Source: Paenibacillus sp. RC334 (GTDB lineage Bacteria; Bacillota; Bacilli; Paenibacillales; Paenibacillaceae). From it: DNA of 64,000 nt. The notes under the pieces were generated by a model. That model did no database searches. It saw only the letters and a program-made list of their open reading frames with translations, and was not told where the DNA came from. Positions 8,322 to 16,300 of the stretch are shown one piece after another (the stretch's first letter is position 1; every line of letters starts with the position of its first letter). The stretch spans positions 1,550,001 to 1,614,000 of the forward strand of contig NZ_CP125370.1 of assembly GCF_030034735.1 (NCBI RefSeq). The letters are read 5' to 3'. Position numbers and translations under genes: made by a program.

Positions 8322-8834
8322 ATTAGTAAGGAACATATGATCAATGATGAGATTCGGGTGAGAGAAGTACGTCTGGTTGGTGCTAACGGGGAACAAATCG
8401 GGATTACACCGACTCGTGAAGCTCTGCAAATGGCGATTGACGCAAACTTGGATCTCGTGAACGTGGCGCCTCAAGCGAAGCCGCCCGTGTGTCGGATTAT
8501 GGATTACGGAAAATTCCGCTATGAGCAACAGAAGAAAGAAAAGGAAGCCCGTAAAAACCAGAAGATCGTTGACATCAAAGAGGTATGGTTCCGTTCCAAC
8601 ATCGAGGAGCATGACTACCAGACCAAGTTTCGCAATGTGGTTAAGTTCCTGAATGAAGGGGACAAGGTGAAATGCTCCGTTCGTTTCCGTGGTCGGGAAA
8701 TTACCCATGCTAATGTGGGTCAAAAAATTCTCGAGCGTGTGAAAGTGGAAGTTGCTGATCTTTGTACCGTGGAGCGCCAACCCAAGCTCGAAGGACGCAG
8801 CATGATTATGATATTGGCTCCAAAGAGTCAATGA
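8322..8834 (+). CDS. infC: Translation initiation factor IF-3, ATT start
   Basis: IF-3 prevents premature 30S-50S joining and checks start-codon pairing. The frame gives the two-domain IF-3: N-terminal INDEIRVREVRLVGANGEQ, a lysine-rich linker (KKEKEARKNQK) and C-terminal IKEVWFRSNIEEHDYQTK. I place the start at the ATT at 8322, giving 170 residues beginning (M)SKEHMINDEIR, because GGAGG at 8308-8312 is 9 nt upstream, whereas the ATG at 8337 is too far from either GGAGG. An AUU/AUC/AUA start is known for infC in other bacteria and underlies its autoregulation. Confidence 0.95.
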   Translation: MSKEHMINDEIRVREVRLVGANGEQIGITPTREALQMAIDANLDLVNVAPQAKPPVCRIMDYGKFRYEQQKKEKEARKNQKIVDIKEVWFRSNIEEHDYQTKFRNVVKFLNEGDKVKCSVRFRGREITHANVGQKILERVKVEVADLCTVERQPKLEGRSMIMILAPKSQ

Positions 8835-8854
8835 CAAATTAAGGAGGAAGTTCA

Positions 8855-9055
8855 ATGCCCAAAATGAAAACACATAGCAGCCTTAAAGGCCGCTTCAAGA
8901 TTACTGGTACTGGTAAAGTAATGCGTTACAAAGCTTACAAAAACCACTTGCTTTCCCACAAATCCAAACGTGCAAAACGCGTACTGGGTACTAACCCTGA
9001 GATGGCACCTGGGGACGTTAAGCGTCTGAAACAAGGTCTTGCTAACCTGAAATAG
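8855..9055 (+). CDS. rpmI: 50S ribosomal protein L35
   Basis: A 66-residue basic protein starting [15 protein letters not shown], the L35 signature, with [22 protein letters not shown] in two overlapping blocks of the family. AAGGAGG precedes the ATG. Second gene of the infC operon. Confidence 0.97.
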   Translation: MPKMKTHSSLKGRFKITGTGKVMRYKAYKNHLLSHKSKRAKRVLGTNPEMAPGDVKRLKQGLANLK

Positions 9056-9108
9056 CACACAGCACGGCAATGAATTAAGCATAAACATTATTTGGGAGGT
9101 CTTTTGAT

Positions 9109-9468
9109 ATGGCAAGAGTAAAGGGCGGATTCGTCGTTCGTCGTCGTCATAAAAAAGTATTGAAGCTTGCTAAAGGTTATTTTGGTTCCAAACACCGCAT
9201 TTTTAAAACAGCTAACGAGCAGGTAATGAAATCGCTTGTTTACGCATACCGTGACCGTCGTCAGACGAAACGTAACTTCCGCAGACTGTGGATCGTGCGT
9301 ATCAATGCAGCAGCTCGTTTGAACGGTTTGTCTTACAGCAAACTGATGCACGGCCTGAAATTGGCTGGTGTGGACATTAACCGCAAAATCTTGGCTGATC
9401 TTGCAGTCAACGATATCAATGCGTTCAACTCTTTGGCAACTGTTGCTAAAGGCAAAATCAACGCTTAA
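9109..9468 (+). CDS. rplT: 50S ribosomal protein L20
   Basis: A 119-residue basic protein with the L20 pattern: [16 protein letters not shown] at the start, [14 protein letters not shown], and [19 protein letters not shown]20 binds 23S rRNA early in 50S assembly and is the expected effector of the leader at 8118-8276. GGGAGGT lies 8-9 nt before the ATG. Last gene of the operon, followed by a strong terminator. Confidence 0.97.
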   Translation: MARVKGGFVVRRRHKKVLKLAKGYFGSKHRIFKTANEQVMKSLVYAYRDRRQTKRNFRRLWIVRINAAARLNGLSYSKLMHGLKLAGVDINRKILADLAVNDINAFNSLATVAKGKINA

Positions 9469-9508
9469 TTATTGAAATGAAGGCGTTGAAACCGCGAAAG
9501 TGGTTGAA

Positions 9509-9550
9509 AAGGTATCCCGAGCAGTATGCTGTGTAGGGATGCCTTTTTTT
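9509..9550 (+). terminator. Rho-independent terminator of the infC operon
   Basis: AAGGTATCCC pairs with GGGATGCCTT and is followed by a run of seven T. Confidence 0.85.
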
Positions 9551-9661
9551 GTACATACTTAACGAAATGAAAAAAGTCCAAATTATTCAAAATACGAATA
9601 AACATGACGTGTGATGACAGAATGTATGGATTTTACAATAGGTGTAGCGCTTACATTAATC

Positions 9662-9705
9662 AATTTTCAAAAAAAATTGACCCAAGGTTATTAATCATCT
9701 AGATT
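9662..9705 (+). promoter_or_regulatory. Promoter of the nucleoside ABC transporter operon with CodY-like box
   Basis: TTGACC (9677-9682), 17-bp spacer, TAGATT (9700-9705). Immediately upstream AATTTTC-A-run-AATT (9662-9678) is a near-palindrome that differs by three positions from the CodY consensus AATTTTCWGAAAATT. CodY is known to repress the homologous nup operon in B. subtilis, so the box is plausible. A second TATAAT lies at 9723-9728 but without a good -35. Confidence 0.55.
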
Positions 9706-9845
9706 TTAGTCGATCATAATTGTATAATCTCTAAAGTAAGTCTTCTGTACGATCTGTCTCGACAGTAAATGGAATGTATGACGTGTCCATTTTCAGAGAA
9801 AAGAGACAGTCCAGGGATCTAACACTAAGGGGGAACAGTATCAGC

Positions 9846-10883
9846 ATGAAGAAAATGTTCAGTATGTCTTTGGTTATGCTGCTAGCGATCTCAGTCATTC
9901 TCGCAGGCTGCGGTAACAAAAATCAAGGGGCGTCCAACGCAAGTGGCGGAGACGCAGGTGGTTCTGCCAAAACATCGAATGTCCAAATCGGCATGGTTAC
10001 AGATGTAGGTGGAGTAAATGACAAATCGTTTAACCAATCTGCATGGGAAGCATTGCAAGCCATTGAAAAAGAAACAGGCGCCAAGGCTAAATACTTGCAA
10101 AGTAAATCGGATCAAGATTATATTCCTAACCTGAACCAATTTGTTAAGGGCGGTTTTAACCTGACTTGGGGTATTGGTTTTAATCTGGCGAATGCGATTG
10201 GACAAGTAGCGAAAGACAATCCTGACAAAAATCTGGCGATCATCGACAGTGTCGTAGATGCGCCTAATGTAAAATCGGTTGTTTTTGCTGAAAATGAAGG
10301 TTCCTTCCTGGTGGGGGTTGTAGCTGGTAAACTCACCAAAACAAACAAAATCGGTTTTGTGGGTGGACAAGATAGCCCGCTGATCAAACGTTTTGAAAAA
10401 GGCTTCGAAGCGGGTATTAAAGCAGTTAATCCAAATGCAAAATTGGAAGTAAACTACACAGGTGCGTTTGATAAGCCGGATCTGGGTAAAGCAGCGGCTG
10501 CAACGATCTACAACAGCGGTGCGGACATTATTTTCCACGCAGCTGGCGGATCAGGTACAGGCGTATTTAACGAAGCGCTCGCACGGAAGCAACAAGGTCA
10601 GCAAGTATGGGTTATCGGTGTAGATAAAGACCAATCGCTTGAGTTTGGTGATGACGTAACGTTGACTTCAATGGTCAAACGTGTGGATGAAGCCGTAAAA
10701 CGCGTATCCCAGGAAGTTATCGACGGTAAATTTAAGGGTGGTATCGAAACGCTGGCTCTGAAAGATAACGGAATTGGCTTGGCGGATACATCCAGTAAAA
10801 ACGTTCCTAAAGACGTGCTTGATCTCGTAGAACAATACAAGCAAAAAATTATTAAGGGCGAAATTACAGTTCCTTCGAAATAA
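9846..10883 (+). CDS. BMP-family substrate-binding lipoprotein of a nucleoside ABC importer
   Basis: A 345-residue lipoprotein. Residues 1-22 form a lipoprotein signal with lipobox LAGC (Cys22), then a Gly/Ser/Ala-rich linker. The mature part is the Bmp/PnrA fold: IGMVTDVGGVNDKSFNQS, a hinge block AAATIYNSGADIIFHAAGG, and VIGVDKDQS. PnrA and B. subtilis NupN bind purine nucleosides. I start at ATG 9846 because it gives the signal peptide directly; AAGGGGG lies about 12 nt upstream. First gene of the operon with an ATPase and two permeases. Confidence 0.92.
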   Translation: MKKMFSMSLVMLLAISVILAGCGNKNQGASNASGGDAGGSAKTSNVQIGMVTDVGGVNDKSFNQSAWEALQAIEKETGAKAKYLQSKSDQDYIPNLNQFVKGGFNLTWGIGFNLANAIGQVAKDNPDKNLAIIDSVVDAPNVKSVVFAENEGSFLVGVVAGKLTKTNKIGFVGGQDSPLIKRFEKGFEAGIKAVNPNAKLEVNYTGAFDKPDLGKAAAATIYNSGADIIFHAAGGSGTGVFNEALARKQQGQQVWVIGVDKDQSLEFGDDVTLTSMVKRVDEAVKRVSQEVIDGKFKGGIETLALKDNGIGLADTSSKNVPKDVLDLVEQYKQKIIKGEITVPSK

Positions 10884-10914
10884 GATTTGGCTTGCAAGAT
10901 AAATAAAGGTGGCG

Positions 10915-10945
10915 ACAAGGCTGGTTCACAAGACTAGCCTTGTTC
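10915..10945 (+). terminator. Hairpin between the binding-protein gene and the ATPase gene
   Basis: ACAAGGCT (10915-10922) pairs with AGCCTTGT (10936-10943), followed by TCTT. A leaky terminator or stability hairpin here would explain high binding-protein levels relative to the transporter, a common arrangement. Confidence 0.5.
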
Positions 10946-11024
10946 TTACGTCTGGAGTTATACAGATCATAACGGTAAATCAGCTCATTGGAGCACATAC
11001 TATAAAGTATATAAGGGTGATCTC

Positions 11025-12563
11025 ATGGATGCAGCGACCCCCGTCGTTGAGTTAAAGCAAATTACAAAACGATTCCCCGGCATCGTTGCCAACGACTCCA
11101 TCAGCATCAAGCTGCATAAGGGAGAAATTCATGCCCTTTTGGGTGAGAATGGTGCGGGTAAATCTACGCTTATGAATATTCTTTTCGGACTGTATCAGCC
11201 GGATGAAGGATCGATAGAAATCGGTGGAAAACCAGTACAGATTGATAGCCCAAATAAGGCGATTGATCTGGGTATTGGCATGGTGCATCAGCATTTTAAG
11301 CTCGTGCAGCCGTTTACTGTCACCGAAAATATTGTCCTGGGCTCGGAGCCACGCAAAGGTCTGAAAATCAATTATAAAAAGGCTGCCGCCGAAGTACAGC
11401 GGTTGTCTGAGCAGTACGGCCTTCAGGTGAATCCGAATGCCAAAATTGAAGATATATCCGTCGGCATGCAGCAGCGTGTGGAAATTATCAAAACGCTCTA
11501 TCGTGGTGCAGATATCCTGATCTTTGACGAGCCGACAGCGGTACTGACTCCACAGGAAATCATTGAGTTGCTGGACATTATGAAGCGTCTGGTAGCTGAA
11601 GGCAAGTCCATTATTCTGATCACTCATAAACTTAAAGAAATCATGCAAATTGCAGATACAGTTACGATTATTCGTCGGGGTCAGGTCATTGATACGGTCA
11701 AGACATCGGAAACGACGCCGAATGACCTGGCGGAGAAAATGGTAGGCCGCCGTGTGACCTTTAAAGTGGACAAGCAGCCTGCGAAGCCGGGACAAACCGT
11801 TCTTGAAATGAGCAATGTGGTCTCTAAAAACAAGGATGGCATTAGCGTTCTGAATGAGCTGAACCTGCAAGTCAAGGCAGGTGAGATTTTGGGAATCGCT
11901 GGAGTGGATGGTAACGGACAGAGTGAGCTGATTGAAGCTTTGACCGGTTTACGCAAGGTCGATGGCGGACACATTCGATTGCTCGGACAAGAGATGACGA
12001 ATCAGTCGCCACGTAAAATTTCAGAGGCAGGCGTTTCGCATATCCCGGAGGACCGGCATAAGCACGGGTTGGTACTCGATTTTTCCATGAGCGAAAACAT
12101 GGTCCTGGAGTCCTACTATCAGGCTCCTTACAGTAAAAACGGCTTTCTGAACAAAGAGGCTATTGATAAGCAGGCGAAAAGTCTCATTGAGAAATTTGAT
12201 GTGAGAACGCCGGATATTCATACCAAGGCGAGAGCATTATCTGGCGGTAATCAGCAAAAGGCAATCATTGCGCGTGAAATAGATAAAAATCCAGACCTTC
12301 TCATTGCGGCCCAACCTACACGGGGGCTGGATGTTGGAGCGATTGAATTTGTCCAGCAGCAACTGATTGCCCAGCGGGATCAAGGCAAAGCGGTATTGCT
12401 CATTTCTTTTGAACTGGACGAAATTATGAATGTTTCCGACCGAATTGCTGTCATCTATGAGGGCAAGATTGTTGGGGAAGTGCTGCCGGAAGAAACGAAT
12501 GATCAGGAATTGGGACTGATGATGGCCGGAAGTGCAGTGAAGAAAGGAGTAGAGAATGGCTAA
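11025..12563 (+). CDS. Nucleoside ABC transporter, tandem ATPase
   Basis: A 512-residue protein with two ABC domains, the layout of sugar/nucleoside importers (RbsA, NupO). First domain: Walker A GENGAGKST (about 40-48), signature SVGMQQRVE, Walker B ILIFDEPTAVL. Second domain: degenerate P-loop GVDGNGQSE, signature LSGGNQQKAI, and QPTRGLDVGA in place of the usual DEP Walker B. It energises uptake with the permeases encoded next. AAGGGTGATCTC precedes the ATG. Its end overlaps the next start by 8 nt. Confidence 0.94.
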   Translation: MDAATPVVELKQITKRFPGIVANDSISIKLHKGEIHALLGENGAGKSTLMNILFGLYQPDEGSIEIGGKPVQIDSPNKAIDLGIGMVHQHFKLVQPFTVTENIVLGSEPRKGLKINYKKAAAEVQRLSEQYGLQVNPNAKIEDISVGMQQRVEIIKTLYRGADILIFDEPTAVLTPQEIIELLDIMKRLVAEGKSIILITHKLKEIMQIADTVTIIRRGQVIDTVKTSETTPNDLAEKMVGRRVTFKVDKQPAKPGQTVLEMSNVVSKNKDGISVLNELNLQVKAGEILGIAGVDGNGQSELIEALTGLRKVDGGHIRLLGQEMTNQSPRKISEAGVSHIPEDRHKHGLVLDFSMSENMVLESYYQAPYSKNGFLNKEAIDKQAKSLIEKFDVRTPDIHTKARALSGGNQQKAIIAREIDKNPDLLIAAQPTRGLDVGAIEFVQQQLIAQRDQGKAVLLISFELDEIMNVSDRIAVIYEGKIVGEVLPEETNDQELGLMMAGSAVKKGVENG

Positions 12564-13635
12564 CCTATTGAAAATATTTACGAAAGACTCCTTTGTTCTG
12601 GCGCTGGTCTCTATTATTTTGGGTCTTCTTCTGGGTGCTGTCGTAATGCTGATTGGCGGCTATGATCCCATTGTGGCGTATTCTGCACTATTTAGCCGTG
12701 TGTACGGAGACTCATACAATTTTGGTGAGGCAATCCGTGAGATGACCCCACTGATTTTGACGGGGTTGGCATTTGCTTTTGCTGCCCGTGCCGGATTGTT
12801 TAACATCGGCGGCGAAGGTCAATTTCTGGTGGGTATGACGGCTGCTTCGATTGTGGGCATCAAGCTGCATGGACTGCCTGCTATTATTCATGCACCGCTG
12901 GCAATCATTGCTGGGGCGGTATTCGGGGGTCTATGGGCTGCAATTGCTGGCTATTTGAAGGCCAAGCGTGGCGTTAATGAGGTTATCACCTGTATTATGA
13001 TGAACTGGATTGGTCTGTATTTGGCTAACCTGGTGATTAACCAGTTCGCACTCATGGAGGGTGAAAATCGTTCCGTGGATATTCTGCCTTCCGCTTCGAT
13101 TTCGATTGAATGGCTGTCACAGATGATGGGAAATGCCCGGGTTCATTGGGGGACCGTCATTGCTGTGCTGGCGGCGGTGTTTTTCTATATTTTCATGTGG
13201 AAAACCAAGCAGGGCTATGAGCTGCGTGCTGTCGGATTTAATCAGGACGCATCCCGCTATGCAGGTATGAATGTGAATCGCAACATCGTAAAGGCGATGT
13301 TCATTAGTGGTGTTTTTGCCGGATTGGCGGGTGCCTTTGAAGTGCTGGGGGTATTCCATTATCAATCTGTCATGGCAGGATCGCCGGGGACCGGCTTTGA
13401 CGGTATCGCCGTGGCGCTCATCGGGATGAATAATCCGTTCGGTGTGCTGCTTGGCTCTGTTTTGTTCGGAACGCTAACGTATGGTTCTGCGGGGATGAGC
13501 TTTAGCGCGGATGTACCGCCCGAAATTATTCGGGTTGTCATCGGCTCGATTATTTTCTTTATTGCAGCCCAGGGAATTGTACGTTGGGTTGTGAAGCCGC
13601 TCTACTCCAAGCGGAAGAAAGAGAAGGTGTTGTAA
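12556..13635 (+). CDS. Nucleoside ABC transporter permease 1
   Basis: A 359-residue membrane protein of the BPD_transp_2 family with about ten hydrophobic helices. Blocks LFNIGGEGQFLVG (about 83-95) and GFDGIAVALIGMNNPFGV (about 278-295) are typical of NupP/YufP. Its start lies inside the end of the ATPase gene, and the next permease begins 1 nt after its stop, showing translational coupling. Confidence 0.93.
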   Translation: MANLLKIFTKDSFVLALVSIILGLLLGAVVMLIGGYDPIVAYSALFSRVYGDSYNFGEAIREMTPLILTGLAFAFAARAGLFNIGGEGQFLVGMTAASIVGIKLHGLPAIIHAPLAIIAGAVFGGLWAAIAGYLKAKRGVNEVITCIMMNWIGLYLANLVINQFALMEGENRSVDILPSASISIEWLSQMMGNARVHWGTVIAVLAAVFFYIFMWKTKQGYELRAVGFNQDASRYAGMNVNRNIVKAMFISGVFAGLAGAFEVLGVFHYQSVMAGSPGTGFDGIAVALIGMNNPFGVLLGSVLFGTLTYGSAGMSFSADVPPEIIRVVIGSIIFFIAAQGIVRWVVKPLYSKRKKEKVL

Positions 13636-13636
13636 A

Positions 13637-14596
13637 ATGAGTTGGTTAACACTTGGTGAATTAATCCATACAACGCTCGTTTTTGCGACGGCGATTATAT
13701 TTGCCTCTCTCGGCGGAGTTTTTTCGGAAAAATCCGGTGTAACGAACCTCGGGCTGGAAGGTCTTATGGTGTTCGGGGCGTTTGCGGCGGGTGTAGGCGG
13801 ATTTTATGCGGAACAAGCAGGGCTGGGGGGAACCTCTGCGGCTTGGGTAGGTGTGCTGTCGGCGGCGGTATTCGGCATTCTGGTTTCGCTGATTCATGCT
13901 GTAGCCTCGATTACGTTTAAAGCCGATCAGGTCATTAGCGGGATTGTTATTAACTTTTTGGCGGCAGGCAGTACACTATACATGGTTAAGCTTTTATTTG
14001 AGGGTGATGGGGATACTGGGCGAATTCAGGGGTTTAGCGAAATATCCATTCCCTATCTAGTAGATATTCCGATTTTGGGAAAAGCCTTTTTCCAAGCCTA
14101 TCCAACGACCTATTTGGCCATATTATTAGTCATTATTGGATATTTTACATTGTATAAAACGCCGTTCGGCTTGCGTTTGCGTTCTGTCGGAGAGCATCCG
14201 GGCGCTGCGGATACCGTTGGTATCAAGGTAAATCGACTGCGTTATATCGGGGTCATGATCAGCGGTGCGTTGGCTGGTATTGGCGGAGCTACGATCACCT
14301 TGACGACGACAAATATGTTTTCGCATAATACGGTATCCGGTCAAGGATATATTGCCATTGCCGCTATGATTTTCGGAAAATGGAATCCGCTCGGCGCTTT
14401 TGGCGCAGCTGTGTTTTTTGGCTTTTCTCAGGCCATTCGCAACTATGTGCAGTTATTCGCATGGTCGCAAAGTATTCCCCAGGAAATTATTTTTATGCTG
14501 CCGTATCTCCTAACGATTATTGTTCTGGTAGCGGCTGTAGGGCGCTCGCGTGCTCCTGCTGCTTTGGGTCAGCTCTATGATCCAAGCAAGCGCTAA
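13637..14596 (+). CDS. Nucleoside ABC transporter permease 2
   Basis: A 319-residue partner permease of the same family with about nine membrane segments. It has the paired motifs GVTNLGLEGLMVFGAF near residue 34 and GQGYIAIAAMIFGKWNPLGA near 236. This is the NupQ/YufQ position, last in the operon; a strong terminator follows. Confidence 0.93.
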   Translation: MSWLTLGELIHTTLVFATAIIFASLGGVFSEKSGVTNLGLEGLMVFGAFAAGVGGFYAEQAGLGGTSAAWVGVLSAAVFGILVSLIHAVASITFKADQVISGIVINFLAAGSTLYMVKLLFEGDGDTGRIQGFSEISIPYLVDIPILGKAFFQAYPTTYLAILLVIIGYFTLYKTPFGLRLRSVGEHPGAADTVGIKVNRLRYIGVMISGALAGIGGATITLTTTNMFSHNTVSGQGYIAIAAMIFGKWNPLGAFGAAVFFGFSQAIRNYVQLFAWSQSIPQEIIFMLPYLLTIIVLVAAVGRSRAPAALGQLYDPSKR

Positions 14597-14654
14597 TTTT
14601 ACATGGGCAGCTAAAAGCTGTTTGTCTTGAAATCTGAAAATTGCATTTGTTCGC

Positions 14655-14692
14655 AAATCCGGTATCTGCATTCGCAGGTACCGGATTTTTTT
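14655..14692 (+). terminator. Rho-independent terminator of the nucleoside transporter operon
   Basis: AAATCCGGTA-CTGC pairs with GCAG-TACCGGATTT around a 4-nt loop, followed by a T-run. Confidence 0.88.
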
Positions 14693-14863
14693 AGGTTGTG
14701 CAGGCATTTAAACATACGCTTCTGGCATGGATGGAATAGACTGTGCTATGCAGATTGGACGAACGCTCGGCCCCTGTCAGCTCCAGTCTGTTTTTGTGGT
14801 GGCGGTGAGCTATCAAGGAGCCGTTCAATCTGTCCATCCGTTGAGAAAGAAGGAGGAAATACG

Positions 14864-15211
14864 ATGAAACAGGCAGTGACCAGAAAGCAGGTGGAGAAGC
14901 TTGTCGGCAAAGTCATTCTGGCTACTCGCAAGGATGGTTCCCAGGTCAGCGGCAAGCTGATTCGCATTTCGGGTAACCGACTGATTCTTCAACCCAATCG
15001 TAAGAAAAAGGTAAAGACGAAGGCGATTATTCCCTTGGTGCTGTTCGACTTGCTTGCCATCGGCACGGCTCCTTATGTTGGTGGATATGGTGGCGGTTAT
15101 GGCGGTTACGGAGCAGGTTATGGGGGACCGGGATACGGTGGCCCTCAGTACGGCCCATATACAGATGGGGGATACCCCGGAGGTTATCCGTTTTACCCCA
15201 ATTTATTCTAG
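14864..15211 (+). CDS. Gly/Tyr-rich small protein, unknown function
   Basis: A 115-residue protein. The first 60 residues are basic and look like a small SH3/Sm-like barrel (VSGKLIRISGNRLILQP then a KKKVKTK stretch), then a hydrophobic segment (IIPLVLFDLLAIGTAP), then a tail of about 45 residues made of GGYGG/GPGYGG repeats. The ATG at 14864 has AAGGAGGAAAT upstream; an earlier in-frame start at 14627 overlaps the terminator and is rejected. Gly/Tyr-rich tails occur in spore-coat and surface proteins of Bacillales, but I see no decisive link. Confidence 0.7.
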   Translation: MKQAVTRKQVEKLVGKVILATRKDGSQVSGKLIRISGNRLILQPNRKKKVKTKAIIPLVLFDLLAIGTAPYVGGYGGGYGGYGAGYGGPGYGGPQYGPYTDGGYPGGYPFYPNLF

Positions 15212-15245
15212 GATAATGGAATGATGAGCTGTAGGAGGTACTTTT

Positions 15246-15686
15246 TCACAATGCCTTTTCAAGTTCATGGCATCGGCTCAGGGAGACGTATCGTAGCATT
15301 TGGTACTGGTTGCGCAGATAAAAGCGGATTCCACGGATATTGTCTTCGTCTACCATGACTTTTGCCCGCTTGCAGCGTCGTAGTCGCCCATATTGCTCGG
15401 CATGCTCCAGCAGTTTTATTCCGTAGCGCTGGCCTTGATGAGACGAAGAGATTGCGATCAAATCAATATACAGCAGCTCTCCATGCAGCATGACATGAAT
15501 GAAGCCGACAGGCTGTGCATTATCCGGCCTGCAAGCGACAAAAGTGATGCCCCGGTTTAAGCGCCGGGGTAATTCTTTACGAATTTGATCCATTTCTTGT
15601 GCGCTTAAATGCGATAGGGGAACAAGCTCTTGCTCGATCAGTCGAAGGATCATGCGGTCATCCTGAGCGCTGCGTTTGCGGATCAT
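15246..15686 (-). CDS. GNAT-family N-acetyltransferase
   Basis: A 146-residue acetyl-CoA-dependent acyltransferase. The strand VGFIHVMLHGELLYIDLIAI and the pyrophosphate loop HQGQRYGIKLLEHAE (about 84-98; Q/RxxGxG/A variant) mark the GNAT fold, and the C-terminal RFYLRNQYQ segment is usual. GGAGG lies 7 nt before the ATG. It is convergent with the preceding gene and divergent from ilvB. Substrate unknown. Confidence 0.8.
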   Translation of the reverse strand: MIRKRSAQDDRMILRLIEQELVPLSHLSAQEMDQIRKELPRRLNRGITFVACRPDNAQPVGFIHVMLHGELLYIDLIAISSSHQGQRYGIKLLEHAEQYGRLRRCKRAKVMVDEDNIRGIRFYLRNQYQMLRYVSLSRCHELEKAL

Positions 15687-15840
15687 AAGCGGGCCTCCTT
15701 TTCCACCCTTTTAGCAAGGCAAGACGCAGCTTTGGAGGTGCGCACAGTCTCGCCGTGTGGTCTTTTTTATAATATGCGGATACCTCATGGAAGCGTGCGA
15801 TTCAGAGGTACCCCGGAGAAAAAACATAAATTTTTATGAA

Positions 15841-15878
15841 ATCTGGGTATTGACTATCCCAGATGGGGGACATATAAT
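15841..15878 (+). promoter_or_regulatory. Promoter of the ilv-leu operon with a dyad over the -35
   Basis: TTGACT (15850-15855), 17-bp spacer, TATAAT (15873-15878). The inverted repeat ATCTGGG/CCCAGAT (15841-15864) is centred on the -35 element. It could be an operator; the protein is unknown. A weak CodY-like match with about four mismatches lies just upstream. Confidence 0.75.
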
Positions 15879-15889
15879 GTGTCTAAACA

Positions 15890-16253
15890 TTTGAAAGAAT
15901 GACATGAACTCAACGGCGATGAAAAGGACGAAGTGATTAGGGCTCTTTTGTTCAGAGAGTGAGGCATTAGCTGCAAGCTTCACCAAAATCCCTTTTTAAC
16001 GAGCTCACCTTGGAGCTGTTTTCCTGAAAAGTATTTGGGCCCGATGATATTTAGCGGTGCGCTGAATCACCTATTAGGGAAAATCGTATGGTCTACGTTA
16101 CAGACGCCAGATATGGAGATCCTTTGTGATTTCTGTACCTGCCAAGGTTCGGTATTGCGAAATATCGGGCAAACACGGGTGGTACCACGGAAGCTACAGC
16201 CTTTCGTCCCTCAGTAACAGCAAGTCTGTTCTAGGGATGGAAGGTTTTTTTGT
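15890..16253 (+). promoter_or_regulatory. T-box leader of ilvB, probable leucine specifier
   Basis: The conserved T-box GGGTGGTACCACGG is at 16178-16191, followed by the terminator (CCTTTCGTCCCT pairing with AGGGATGGAAGG, 16199-16244, then a T-run). In Stem I the triplet CTC at 16004-16006, followed by ACC, is the best specifier, which would read tRNA-Leu as in the B. subtilis ilv-leu operon. Uncharged tRNA would favour read-through into ilvB. Confidence 0.92.
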
Positions 16254-16300
16254 TTTTACAAATGTCAGATGTATGTAAATTTTGTGAAGGAGGATGACCA

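Noticed and set aside
14970..15211. GGYGG repeats as a DNA repeat array
   Set aside because: They are in frame in a gene with a good ribosome site and follow codon structure, so they are a protein low-complexity tail.
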